DNA from: Siphonodentalium dalli
Lineage: Eukaryota > Mollusca > Scaphopoda > Gadilida > Siphonodentaliidae
Assembly: GCA_032622095.1 (NCBI GenBank)
Contig: CP136064.1
Location: forward strand, 112,146,004-112,210,003
Direction: 5' to 3'
Length of the DNA stretch: 64,000 bases
Shown one piece after another: positions 11,046-22,519 of this stretch. Within the stretch, counting starts at the first letter, position 1; each line of letters opens with the position of its first letter. The position numbers and the translations under genes were made by a program. The notes beneath the pieces are model-generated. The model did not search any database. It saw only the letters and a program-made list of their open reading frames with translations, and was not told the DNA's origin.

Positions 11046-12912
11046 GACAGCAATGTTACAAGTCTCACCCCGACACATCGCCCCGTGACGATTCCTCATA
11101 CATAATCGTCGACGACGCTGAGTCGACAAAAACCGATCGTCCTCCTGTAAACTATAGAAATCAACGTCAGTACGATACGGGTGATAGTCAGTTCGAACAT
11201 CGCCGCCGATTCTGACGTCATTTCCACTGGAAAGTTTTCATACAGCTGCAGTTATCCAATTAGTACTGTGCGCTTGAGAGTGGACAATCAATCAATTAAT
11301 GTTCTATTTCCATCCTTCCATATCTTGGAACTGGAGAGTTTCAAGAAATAATGTATGTAATATAGATGTAAAGTTGTAACTTCAAAATAATATAATGTAA
11401 TGAGTCAAGAATATATTTTGTAAAATGTGGGGTCATTGGGGTGTGTGTGACGGTAACTGAGTGATAGCGTCTTATCTCGGCATATTGATGTGCTACGTAC
11501 TTAGAGAAGCAGTTTGGGCATTGAGCATAATTTCGCTAATTTGACAAGTTTTGTCATATTTGTTGTGTTGAATAATGCAACCAGATTATCTCTTGTTGGG
11601 TGGGTCTGAAATCTTATACCGTAATTCACTCAGCAGGTCGTGTGGAATAGCACATTCATACCAGCGACGTTTCCTTCTCAGTCGTGGGGATGTATGTGGA
11701 CGGTCTGGTAACAAACCAGAATACGCCACCGACAATGTTCTCTAATCTGATGTTGACCGTGCCTTGGGCTACAACTTCTGGCCTAAAGGAGCCGCTGCAG
11801 GGAACATTACTCCCAATACGATAGATCTTAACGCTATTTTCTTGTATGGCTGAAACTCAGGAATATTAACCATCATGTTTAAACTTCTCAGTTGGAATGT
11901 AACTGGTATTTTCAGCTATTCTTCTTATGTATTGAATCTGCTGTCGGATAATTCAATCGACATTTGTGACGTCAGTGAACACTAGCTATGCAGTGCGAAT
12001 GCAATGTTCATGGTTTCTTGTGCCACAGCTACCGCGCGCACATAGTATATGCATGACCAAAGGAAACGACAGCCAAACCAGAAAGGCAGAACCGCTTGTG
12101 GCGTCATCATCTTATTATATGATCGTCACGATTCTAATATTTCAGTCATCGACCTTGAAGATGACCGCATAGCAGCTATACAGCTCAATTACTCCAAATT
12201 CATTCATTTATATATTTCGAGTATACTTACCTTCCTCAAACTATCCCGTCGAACTATACGACACGTATATCAAGTCACTGTACGATATCTTAGAAATGTT
12301 CATACTTCCACCCCCTGGGAACGGATCCTGCTAGAAACGCTTACATTTGTTTGGATCCTTGTTTACAGCTGGTGATTTTCTTAAAAAATGTAAACAAAAA
12401 CAACCCAACCTCAGAAGAAAATGGCGTGCATCTGGCTCGACAACAAATGTGTCTTTTTTCTCGTCTGATGTGGTAGCAGAAGGTTTAATACATGACATAT
12501 ATTTTTTCCATTGATATTCGTTAAATAACCACTCTATAAATGAATGTTTTATTGAATATTTGCATGTATTTGACACATTAATGACAAGTTTAGCTATACC
12601 GATTCGTGTAATATAATTATGTAAGCATAACATTGGAGTGGATACCATGATACTGCTATTGTGTTTCTGTTTTATTATATATCGAAGCATTTAACGTTTG
12701 TCTTGTTCGAAGATGCAGCTACAGCTGTTTGAAAAATACAAGCGGTAACGCTTACATCGGACCTTTCTTATGGACTTATATAATGCCCCATATGATATTG
12801 CCCTTAAATTACCCCACTCTCTCTATTTTTTTCAGAGTATGATGTGCAACATGTAAATCTTTAAATGCTACTTTTGTGTCTTGAAATATGAGACATTTGA
12901 CGGTGTTATCAA

Positions 12913-13241
12913 TCACTTATGCTCTAACCACTCGCACAATCGCACAAACAAATTAGTTTTCGGCGTATAATATCGATTCACGAGAAGGACGTGTACTAGT
13001 CCAAAACTATATGTGGAGTCATTCCAGCAAAAATTCACGAAACTGGACGGAGGATAGTACCAAACAATGAGCGAGAAACAATCTATATGACAGATAGCGA
13101 GGGTAGCAATAAGAGAGTACAAGCTGTTTGTTGTTCTGGTGAATGCTTTTGAACTTTTCTTTTTGGGCGTTGACGAGGGATGCTCCGCAACGGTGACATC
13201 AACGATGGATCCATCGACTGCCGAGAACTCGGTGTCCATTC
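12913..13241 (-). CDS. Unrecognised exon-like reading frame inside the 3-kb transposon
   Basis: A minus-strand frame of about 109 codons starts right after a good acceptor (ATATTTTCTTTCAG) in phase 1 and ends at a stop at 12913. It opens GMDTEFSAVDGSIVDVTVAE, then a Ser/Lys-rich stretch HPSSTPKKKSSKAF, then a hydrophobic stretch near LYSLIATLAICHIDCFSLIV. It could be a transposase exon of the surrounding element, or a terminal exon from elsewhere. No family is recognised, and the second half may be non-coding read-through past an unseen donor. Confidence 0.25.
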
Positions 13242-13339
13242 CTGAAAGAAAATATTGTATTACATGCAAGATAATTCAACTTATATATCACATATAATAA
13301 CACGATTTAACGCGAGTTAAAGCTTCCGTGACTGGAGCT

Positions 13340-13537
13340 TCCAGCCATTTTTCTAAAACTCTATGCCAATGCATTCTCTTATATATGAGGGAGCCTCCTA
13401 TTTGCATTGGCCGTGTAAGCCAATGCATTCTCTTATATATGCTGGGTATGGGAGAGAGACTCACAAGTATACTATAATGCACTGGCACATAATCTTTACT
13501 GCTGTAACATCGCAGCTCCAGTCATGAAATGGTTAAT
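13340..13537. repeat. Double-hairpin short repeat, copy 2
   Basis: 'ccaatgcattctcttatata' occurs at about 13367 and again at about 13424, each with mirrored partners. It is followed by 'aacatcgcagctccagtcat', equivalent to the 3' part of the copies at 4485 and 22018. Nested inside the 3-kb transposon. Confidence 0.65.
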
Positions 13538-16282
13538 AATCACCGGGGGCGACCAATCAGGATTTACACCTGGTATGGATTAACGACTGGTGGTTTGTGT
13601 TCCGAATTATATACGGACACATACTGGTAGGCCTATGGGATGCGGATGCCTGTTTTAAGACTTGTTTGGGAATTATCAATAGACATCATGGTGGGTGTGT
13701 ATCGGTGTGTATATATAGAGGTTATCACCACATATGTGAGGGTATAGCCACATGTACTGTTCCCAAAACCTAGGCATGCTACTACTAGGTTGGATATCCA
13801 TGTACTGGCTACCTCCAGACAATGGGATGTAGTCATCACAATACAAGTACCGGTGTAATGGTGGTATTATCATGTATTATGGGTAAAATTATCATAAAAC
13901 ATTAGTGACATCAATTTCATACCAAGTAATATAGCCAAAATTATGAAAACGCGGTATGCGAATAACAAATCACACACTTACATTAAATATAAACAAAGTG
14001 TGATCTTTTATTCAATCTTGATGTATATTTCCACTGTGTTGTTCAAGCGATACTTTCCCCACACCATGAGTTGGCATTTTATTTCACTTCAGTCGAGGTA
14101 GTTCAATATTTCTGCAGCTGGATAAAAAATTAAAAAATGTAAAAAAAAAATTCCCTATACCGACATGTACCTACCCTAATTTTTTCACACCGTTGGCGGA
14201 AACATACTATCTTTGTATTTTGGCCTAACTTCTTTGCAAGTCAACACCGTCATGCATCAATTGGTCTACAAATACAAACTGGACAACATTGGGTACAGCT
14301 TTATACGATTCGTATCTGTTCTCAGACTGGAAAGTTATGTTTCATTCACTTTTTCATGTGGTTCTTCTCGATGTTGAAATGATTGGAAGAACCAGAAACA
14401 GAAATATGGTAACTGTAATACTGACCATCAAGCTTAAAATGGTGTGAGACTACAGATCTGAGGCAAAAAGGGGGTGGGTACCCCGCATGGAATGGAAAAA
14501 AAATATGTTTTCCTTCAAATAAGGGTTGGTTGGTACCCAAGAGCCGGAAAAAAGTTTTTTTCAGCCTACTGTCATGTCACTTTTTTCCCGACCCCCTGTG
14601 ATGACTGTTAATTTTTAATTTAAAGTAAGCTTTCTTTAACATGAATTATAATTGATCCAATTAAATTGTTTCACTGTAGTATGTATGGGTTTGTGAATAA
14701 CGGTCTTGCTGTTCATCAACGCACATCAAGTATTGACAACACCTTTCTAATCCCGTAAAGAGGCCGTATACACAAGGTTGATGCTTTAATTTATCTAAAA
14801 CCTATCGACATTCACTTTGTAAACTGTACCATAAACGGGTGTAGACTGGACCATTTTGTCGAGACGGTCAGATGTAAGTTGTACCCAAGACAATTTTCCT
14901 CACACATAAAACATAAAATACGTGCAGCGCTAGATCAGATTCGACGGTTTTGTTGTTCTATTCATTGGACAGTTTGTCGCCGATGATAACTAATGTCTAT
15001 GCAGTCAACCATATATGCAAAATAACGCTGTTTGAAGGATTGTTTGGTATCAGGCGTATTTTTGTACTATTTGGGAAATATCTGAAGATATTTTACACCA
15101 ATGGTGAAATAATTGACAATATATTAATCTTGTATATGCAAGGTGTCAGATAAGGGTGCATAGACGTACCTCTGGTCACTAGTGTGTCTTCAGTCTGGAC
15201 AAATGTGACTGCATCCAATGAAAAGTAAATATGTCGAGTACCGAACGGTCAGATGTAATCGATTTGGCAGGATCCAAACAGATGTAAGCGTTTCTAGCAG
15301 GACCGGTTCCCAGGGGGTGACTTCTAGTTACTCCAATCCTGATTGATGACTTCAATGGGACGTTGGAGAGAAGTGACGCTCGCAATAAGCGATTTCAAGA
15401 ATTGCTCGCGCACTTCTCGTTAAAATATATTATTGAAGTCTCAAATATAACAACATTCATACCTGCTGGTGATTCTATAGTCTTAATATCGACCATTTTC
15501 TTATCCGGTCATTCGATTAACACTATGTAATCAATGGTCAAATACTAGACGATGCTTCCATTAATGTTTCCAATCATTGGCCTATCGAAATGTCTATACA
15601 TGTAGCATTGTATCTCGACTGTTCTTCTTTAGTCAGGCTCCAGAGAAATTCAGATGAAAACTTGTAAATAACAACACCGATCTTCTTGAAAATTACCAGT
15701 CGAAACTTGAATCGTACCTTCCTCAATTAAAAATTACTGATATCTTCTCGCTGGATCAATAATACAACGATATTGTAAACGCGCTTCTGTGTTCCCACAT
15801 CAACAGTTCAAAGGCACCTGAAGTCTTTCTGGGGCGATGAACTTCGTGTCCTGCATAAAGTGATGGATAATTTACGAGTCATGTCGATTAAAGATGGCCG
15901 ACCAAGAGGCAACATTTCCTTCCTATGTAAATTATAAAGATGCAAAACGTAACATCCGTTCTGTCCACCGTAGACAATCCAGCAATTTTTTTGCGCGAGT
16001 CACACGTTAGTCACATTGACCCGATTGTTTTCCCAGTGTATACATCGATGTCGCATATATACTGCGGGTAACCTACTTGTGTGGATGCTGAACCTTATTT
16101 GACAAGTTTAGTTAATGTGTTTTGTGATTAACTGAGATTTCTGGTGATTTCCAATAAGATTACCTTATAGACATTTCATCCGGATGGTTATTTAAAATAT
16201 TTCACACCCTCTGCCTGCCTTATCCTGCTATTTTCATAGTTTTTCATCAAACCTTGATGGTGGGTCTCCACTTGCCCTAGGA

Positions 16283-16482
16283 AACACTTGTGTTGTAATT
16301 ATTGGTCACCATAATGAGGTCGGAGTCATTCATGGAAGGGAATGACCTGCCGAGAGCAGAGGGTGCAATCGAGCCCCCCTCCCCATGGGGGGGGGGGCGA
16401 GGTTGTCGCCCGTCCGAGGCAGTTCATTCCATTCCCGAATGACTCCCGACGGTGGTATCCAATTTACACACCACTGTAATGT
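16283..16482. mobile_element. 200-bp foldback centred on CCCCATGGGG
   Basis: The arms mirror around about 16385: GGAGTCATTC...GGAATGACCTGCC on the left and GGCAGTTCATTCC...GAATGACTCC on the right, with the outer words ATTGGTCACCA/TGGTATCCAAT also paired. C-rich and G-rich tracts meet at the centre. The minus frame at 16330-16515 is palindrome-derived. Confidence 0.6.
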
Positions 16483-16499
16483 ATATACGATAGACAAGT

Positions 16500-17520
16500 A
16501 TTGTGAAGTAACCATCTATCAACAACTTTGATACCAAAATTATGCACAATTGTCTGCGTTTCATCCGCGGCGGCAATGGAAATCATGGTCGCCTCATAGG
16601 TGAAGACAATAGACAACACTAAATATATCGGTCAAGCCGACAGTTATCTTGATTACTTGATTGTCTGACCCAAGGTATGTCAATGAGATAATATACCGAA
16701 CAATCTGATTACTTTTCTGGCCCTGCACGCTGTTCTGATCCTGATGTATGTTCGTTGACGTAGGTGTTGTCTGTTTCAACATGCAAGGTATAATGGGACG
16801 TGTCCGTATCAGGTGATATATACAGTAATCAATTAAATAAATCATAATTATGGGGAATTTGAGAGCTTACCTGTTAGTGACACACATCAATTTCAAATAG
16901 TGTCACAGGCCGCCAATTTTTGTCACAGTCATTATCATGGTCCTTGAAAACTTAGAATCTGCTAAGTATTTTGGTTCTATATTTACAACCGTCCGATTTT
17001 TTCAAAAAATTATAAATTGATAGCTCTCATGCAAAAACACCAGGTCAATTTGAATGTAAATTCAGTCCGGTTTGCCGATTAATTTATTTCCGGATTATAA
17101 GGTCGGTTATTATAAAGCATGCAGGGAGATTGCACGTACGGTGACAAGCGGAGTAGGGTGGGATTGATGATAACCTATAACTTGGGTCAAGATCAGTTGT
17201 GAATTTATACCAAGATATGTTCGGATTGTTTGATTTTCTAACCAGTAATTACTGTGAAATTGCTCACTTCGCAATTTATTTTACTGATATGGCCATCAGT
17301 TGAAGAACATTTTGCAACCATAACAGATGGAGGATGCCAGTTTGGAGAACGATTAGGAACCGGTTGTTGGAAAATTCCAACCCAAGAAGTGCATATATCT
17401 GTACACGTTCCCACATCGTGTCTGTTTCATGGAACGTCCCTGGTTATATTATTATGTATCGTGTGGTGACAAAAAATATGCGTATTCCACTTTTGCATGC
17501 AAGTGCCAACATCCAGCGAA
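16500..17520. other. No gene recognised
   Basis: AT-rich sequence. Two frames (16594-16845 minus, 17254-17469 plus) have no domain signature. A minus-strand stretch near 16530-16600 (VFTYEATMISIAAADETQ) looks protein-like but has no convincing splice borders. Confidence 0.4.
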
Positions 17521-17524
17521 TTAA

Positions 17525-17745
17525 ATAGGCGATCGAGGGTGGACTGGGCCAACATCGGATAAACTCGACAGCCAGCAATGTTTGGCTTGAATTCGAGCGT
17601 TTTAGTAAAAGGTTTGCAGATGGGTATGAATTTACCATCCTGACCCGTCCATTTACCGACCTGAAAACATCGCTCGAGCTGATGCCAAATATTGCTGGTC
17701 GCCGACTTAATCCAATGTTGGGTGACCTCGAGCAAACAATAGGAG
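17525..17745. repeat. Imperfect inverted repeat, ~75-bp arms
   Basis: The left arm (to about 17610) contains 'cagcaatgtttggcttgaat' and 'cgagcgtttt'. The right arm (from about 17669) contains the reverse complements 'aaaacatcgctcgagctgat' and 'gccaaatattgctgg'. As a result both strands encode similar peptides (SNVWLEFERF and SNIWHQLERCF, each with PNIAG). It probably is a foldback element. Confidence 0.6.
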
Positions 17746-19250
17746 ATGCGTGTAAGGATGGGTGCCGAGATCGGAAAAGAAAAAAAACATTGCGTCCCCG
17801 GGGTGGGGGGAGGGGGGGGGGGGTTATCCAAAAAATTGAAAATTAAAATATTTCTACGTTGTATCCTGGAGTTTTTTCCTGTCCCCTATTATATAAGTGA
17901 GAAATTTCCAGAGGGAAATATGAAATGCCACGGCTACTCCCGGAAAATTCATACATTTAAAGACAAAGATTGTTTATTGGTCGAGATATTTTATTGATCA
18001 TCCTTATATTATCAATATATCATAACTTTCCAAAGTCTCTGCATCATACAATGACCTGAAATAAAATAACACAACAAATATAAATGTGTGTACTTGTGTG
18101 ATGATCTTTTATGAATGTACATGTAGTAATACACTATTTCAAGGGGTGTACATATAGCAGGACTGATAAAAGTCATTCGAACTGTATGCCATACAGTTTA
18201 GCTTCTGATTAATGTGGCATCACTGGTTTGATTGTTTATTTTGTTCAAAGCTGTGAAAGTTCATGCATAAAAAATAAGAAATTAGGATCCGTAACATTCT
18301 GTTTTCGTATTCATAGTGCAGGCCATTTCAATTTTCATACTTTTGGAACATATATATTCCCGATTTCCCCCATCCGGGTCAGCAGAATATTTTGAAATTA
18401 TATTGAGATTTATTAAAATTGTATGTAATGCTACCTGCTTGTATATAATTATGCAATTATTCAACTGAGGTGTAGAATTCATGTGGTGTAAAGCAAATAT
18501 ATCGTCGTGCATGGTGTGGTGTGCAGAAATTTTGAATATATCGTTCGGGATTCGAAGTTAAATTTTGAAGTTCTCATATCAGGGTACTTTCACGGGAACA
18601 GTGCTATCGTGTGGGCGAATTGTTGGCAAAACAAATTATGATTCACAGTTTCATCAAAACAGGTGTGGTTTTCACAGAAACAAAAACTGGAACTTTTGTT
18701 ATCGATCGGAAAATGACAATACAATGTCATGTTCCCGGACCGCGCGCTGGCCAATGTTGGCATATACACGACCAATTACATTTGACGTGTTTAGTTTAGG
18801 AGAGTCAGTAATTGACTCCATAGGCCACTTGGTAGAAAATGCACATGCATTGGTTAAATATGTAACAAATTCCATGTTTGCTTTATGATGCCTGCTCGTT
18901 GCAGTTAGACGATGCCGTTAAATTCTAGCTCTTACAGTGTCCGGATATTTGTGGACAGCATACTTAACTGTAGTCTTTAATTTGCTGCAAATATATAATC
19001 CATCTCTTACATAGTGATCGATCGATTATTCTATATAAACAGTATGCCAAATTATTCTACCAACCGCATTTAGATCAAAGTATGTGACATCGGTTCATTT
19101 TATTGGGATATAAAACTCATGACCCAATTGGCAGACCCAAGCACCAACGAACAGAATTTAGTGTAAAAAGCACGGGCTATAAATATTTACTTATGTATTC
19201 AGGTGCCAGTCTCTTTCTATATCGACTCCAATATTTAAAACGAGCCATCT

Positions 19251-19830
19251 ATGCATAATTTCATTAAAATTTGCCAGGCAATTTTGCCTCCAATAGGATT
19301 TAGAATACAACTCACTTCTATCTTAGTAAACGGCGATGAGCTAGTGAACAAACATACCATTAATGATTGTGTTATATTTCATGTTATTTTTATTACTCAA
19401 TTACAGGGTATGCCAATATTCCCCTCTGACAAGTCTCATTGTTCCCATTTTCAAAGGTGACACAAAACCAGCTCATGTATACTTGATAGTGCTCATTCTG
19501 AGCACACTATTCTCTGTTCTCTACGAGCTGCTTGAAATCATCCTCATTCGAAGAGATCGACAAAGTCGACGTTTTATAGAATTTACAAAGACCTTACAGA
19601 ACCGCTTCCAGAATGGCGTGAGTTTCATGATAACTACATACATTGTATAGGAGTTACAAGAATAATTTATTATATGTAGAAGCTATCGAGTGACGTGCCT
19701 TTGCATCATTTAAATACTCCAAGAGAGCATTTGATCATGTGTGGCACGAATTACCAATATACCAAATACACAAACAAGGTGTAAAATGTCTCACGTTGAA
19801 ATTGAATGCTAATATGTAATTGTATTCAAA
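19251..19830 (+). pseudogene. Decayed LINE reverse transcriptase, right-arm copy
   Basis: Plus-strand pieces SLIVPIFKGDTKPAHVY (RT entry block) and, 250 bases on in another frame, KRAFDHVWHELPIYQIHKQG (block with the first catalytic Asp). Stops interrupt both. It is the mirror of 3990-4440. The right copy keeps ~100 bases missing on the left. No YADD or FADD block was found, so the relic is short. Confidence 0.65.
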
Positions 19831-20047
19831 GGTCCAAAGCACGTCATGTACAACAGAAACACATCTGAGTCGTTTGTCATCGGAGAAGGCAAGAGTCAGT
19901 ATTTTGTTTCGCCTTTAACTTATGTAGTGGTGAGATCATTGATGTCATCTGCATCTGATGTGGGGGTTGTTTTCGACCATATAGCGAACACGAGGGGGGA
20001 GAACACAACTCACTTTCTTAATATCCGACTGCTGCCGCAGTGCTGCG

Positions 20048-20163
20048 TCACCCCGAGGTCATAGAACAGCAAATAGTTGAGGAGTCAGGACATCTGAAGT
20101 AGTGATCCATTGGAAACGAGCACTCCACTGATGGTATACATCTGTAAATCATCTCGTTACAAG
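20048..20163 (-). CDS. Cys-rich terminal exon, right-arm copy
   Basis: A 116-base segment: acceptor TTGTGTTGCAG, then two bases of a split codon, 37 codons and TGA. The peptide runs CNEMIYRC, IPSVEC, SFPMDHYFRC, PDSSTICC, SMTSG, giving spacing C-x6-C-x5-C-x9-C-x6-CC. The C-x5-C then ...CC ending is reminiscent of clip-like or other small disulfide folds, but no family can be assigned. It is the best candidate for the last exon of the TSP1 gene because strand, order and phase fit. A second copy of the same length lies inverted at 3633-3748. Confidence 0.65.
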
Positions 20164-20969
20164 CTGCAACACAACTCAGAACAATAAAATCAATCGTAAG
20201 AAAAGGGCGATCATTAAAATAAATATGGTTTAGTTTGATGATTGATTGATTGATTCAAGCCTCGGACAAATATCCTCAATTGGCCGATCGAGTAGAGGCT
20301 TATCGTGCTTAAACGGACATGGCTCATTCCAGTTTCCAAATTATGTCTACGTAATTTGGAAGGATGTTTTAGATATATGTTGATAAATTTATGAAACATT
20401 GATATACTGGCTTCATATGCACTGAAAAAAATACTTTTCATGGCCACAGCCATCTTCCAACTGTTATAAAGTTTCGCACTTAAATCAAACAAACAAAACA
20501 TTCTGCCATATCGGGAATAGAATAACCCGGACCGCTCTTTTCTGTTTGGTGCCGTGAAAATTGCTGTTTTTGTATGGGACCAAATCAGCGTGTTCAAATA
20601 TGTTTTGTGTATGACTTCAACGCGTCGTTATGTGACATATAATGCTCTTAGAAAGGTAGTTTAAGTATGTCTCGACCTACTCCGATAACGGGGGAAAAAG
20701 TAAAACAAAAATATATTATTAGGTGTATTTTGGAGCGCAAACCACCAAGTGGCTTGTATCTGGTAGATCGTACAAAGATAATATCACTGAATTCGATTAT
20801 CCATGAATTATCGTGTTCAATAATCAGAATCGTCGTCGTTATTTTTGGCCCGACAGAAGTTTCACGATGACGAACAGCTAAACGTAGTCGTAATGGCTTA
20901 CTGTGAGTTTGCTGAACCTCTCTACTTTCAGCAATGAAACATGACGCAAAGAATATACAGGAAATAGCC

Positions 20970-21500
20970 AATTACTCTTCTAATGTCATGTGCGTGGGTT
21001 TATCTTGGTTTCAGCAGCTATTGTCATATCACCACGTTATATTGGTAGAGGCGAGATCATGTCTTCAAGGGTATTTTAATATGAAACTACGTCAAAGCAA
21101 ACAGAAACCACACACCTCATAGTAAGTAACTTTAAGAGCTACACAGATGACAGAAAAAAGTTGCTCTTGGTTATATGTATCTTTACCGAGGATACATCGA
21201 CATATAAATCTATTCCGCCTAATATATAAGATTGAACCATGGATACTATGTATAGGACAATCATGCAGATATATACTCGGTCGGAACAAATGCAGACGAT
21301 CCTATTACTTTCCAAAATATTACATTGTGGTCAAATAACCACAAATTGTGACACGCTTGACAGAACCTAATCAGAAGATATGTGATTATAATGTGTGGTT
21401 GTATTAGTTGTTTTGGGGGTAAATGGGATTCCCCACTATATGTTCCAGATTATCTAAAACCGTTCTGCATATTCAGACCAGCTTCATTAAAAACTTCCGG
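20970..21500. other. No gene recognised
   Basis: Intergenic or intronic sequence (inside the last intron of the TSP1 gene model, which runs 20164-22324). No exon-like segment was seen on the minus strand. Confidence 0.4.
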
Positions 21501-21504
21501 TGTC

Positions 21505-21962
21505 GACCATTCTACATCATGCCATGAATCTCTACTCCGGCTAACGCCCGTCCAGATCATATTCCACCAGTACAAAACATGGGAACTTGTTGATTGCTGA
21601 TCCGTTCTGACAGGGAACTTTATAATATTGAACAAACAAGGCAGGTAAACTGTTTCTTTGTTCATACTTGTTCCTCACTAATCTACTTCACATGCTTGAT
21701 ATTGCATGCTTTTCTGTGACTTATGTGAGCCGATATCGCAATACAGATTAAATTAATTACCAGGAGAAATTCCATAATTGTGAGCGACGTCAAGCAAAAT
21801 CGTTCACAATGTCACTTAGATCCTACAATTTCAAGTTGGGACCTTCACCTATACAGTGACATAAATTTACAAGGTTCCCTATCAAAACTCCAAGTTCCCA
21901 ATTATTTGTACTGGTGGGATATGATCTCTGCGGGCGTTAGCCAGAGTAAATATTCGTGACAT
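21505..21962. mobile_element. Foldback repeat, copy 2
   Basis: The left arm (about 21520-21640) contains 'ctccggctaacgcccgtcca' and 'gatcatattccaccagtaca'. The right arm (about 21840-21962) contains the mirrored 'tgtactggtgggatatgatc' and 'gggcgttagccagagta'. The copy near 49.99-50.46 kb shares the arm ends ('gtggagtatgatatct...gccagagta'). Confidence 0.6.
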
Positions 21963-22017
21963 GATCTACGACCTTTCATACTCCCACAACGAACACTTTC
22001 AACACTGGATCTTCCTG

Positions 22018-22305
22018 AAATTTTGCGAAAACCCTGTGCCAATGCATTCACTTGTATATGCGAGTCTCCCATATAGGGAGCCTCTCGTATATAAGATAAT
22101 ACATTGGCCTAACACTATTTACCTTCACCATGTAAGTCGGTGCTTATATATGCGAGGCTTCCCATGGGAGACTCACATGTAAGAGAATGCACTGGCACAT
22201 GATCCTTAATGTTGCACCAGCACAGCTCCCGTCATGTAAGGGTTAAGACATGGTACTGAAACATTAATGCTGCACCTGCGCAGCTCCTGTCGTGAAAGGG
22301 TTAAG
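22018..22305. repeat. Double-hairpin short repeat, copy 3
   Basis: The same layout as 4485-4742. The terminal part 'tgcaccagcacagctcccgt' is present twice (about 22211 and 22268), so this copy carries a 3' tandem duplication. It ends ~20 bases before the donor of the TSP1 exon at 22325. Confidence 0.7.
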
Positions 22306-22324
22306 CCATGGTACATGTACTTAC

Positions 22325-22507
22325 GTGGACGATTATCGATTACGCATGCCCCCAGGTTACAGGTGATTGTTTCTTCTTTATTCCCTATGCAGTCATCCCC
22401 AGCATGATCCGGCGTTGGGTTGTTACATTGCCGCGTTCGAGTTATTTGTCCATCATCACAACTTGTTGAACATGAGCCTTCGGTCCACGCCGACCAACCT
22501 CCATGTA
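22325..22507 (-). CDS. TSP1 domain exon, diverged member
   Basis: A 183-base exon, phase 1-1, acceptor ATATTTACAG, strong donor GTAAGT. It encodes HGGWSAWTEGSC, then CSTSCDDGQITRTRQC, then DDCIGNKEE, TITCNLGAC and a short tail VIDNRP. It keeps the TSP1 Trp pair, the Arg pair in TRTRQC and six cysteines, but differs widely from the 171-base group, so it is an older separate repeat. The exon ends with one base (C) of a split codon, which fits the two-base start of the Cys-rich last exon at 20163. Confidence 0.88.
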
Positions 22508-22519
22508 CTGTAAATATTA

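Larger units (their letters stand above)
12309..15319. mobile_element. 3,011-bp DNA transposon with 51-bp inverted termini, 5-bp target duplication
   Basis: The left end CACCCCCTGGGAACGGATCC and the reverse complement of the right end CACCCCCTGGGAACCGGTCC match on for 51 bases with only a few differences (CTGCTAGAAACGCTTACAT is shared). ACTTC at 12304-12308 is repeated at 15320-15324. Deleting the element plus one ACTTC restores one open frame across the LINE endonuclease, which confirms both the insertion and its limits. A CAC start with a 5-bp duplication is the pattern of Transib/ProtoRAG-type elements, but no transposase was recognised, so the superfamily is open. The inside holds a candidate exon (12913-13241), one double-hairpin repeat and otherwise unassigned sequence. 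Confidence 0.85.
11031..16013 (+). pseudogene. Decayed LINE with endonuclease domain, split by a transposon
   Basis: The plus strand carries pieces of a non-LTR retrotransposon. An N-terminal-like piece (about 11031-11213) contains SSYIIVDDAESTKTDRPPVN. The apurinic-type endonuclease starts at 11874 with FKLLSWNVTGI, and SEH is followed by a stop where Trp is expected. It continues with VIDLEDDRIAAIQLNYSK and KSLYDILEMF to 12308. It resumes at about 15325 with ILIDDFNGTLERSDARNKRF, and DDASINVSNHWPI is the SDHxPI block. A post-endonuclease linker WGDELRVLHKVMDNLRVMSI continues to about 16013. Stops and shifts are scattered. No reverse transcriptase follows. The gap 12309-15319 is a later insertion. 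Confidence 0.75.
17873..20945. repeat. Right arm of ~21-kb inverted duplication
   Basis: The reverse complement of the left arm. The inner end is near 17873 (stretch 'atttccagagggaaatatga' mirrors about 6230-6250). The outer limit seen is about 20945, where the left arm meets the window edge. It carries the Cys-rich terminal exon (minus strand), a decayed RT (plus strand) and, in its outer 700 bases, a dispersed repeat also present near 10.77-11.04 and 57.29-57.72 kb. The uninterrupted intron here shows the state before the left arm took its 2.8-kb insertion. Confidence 0.75.

Noticed and set aside
14950-15153. Frame ending MQGVR* followed by GC, resembling the RT block GVRQGC
   Set aside because: Only this short word fits; the preceding residues do not align with LINE reverse transcriptases, and it lies in the middle of a DNA transposon.
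17427-17831. 134-codon minus frame starting with a proline run
   Set aside because: The proline run is a C homopolymer, and the rest is one arm of the inverted repeat at 17525-17745.
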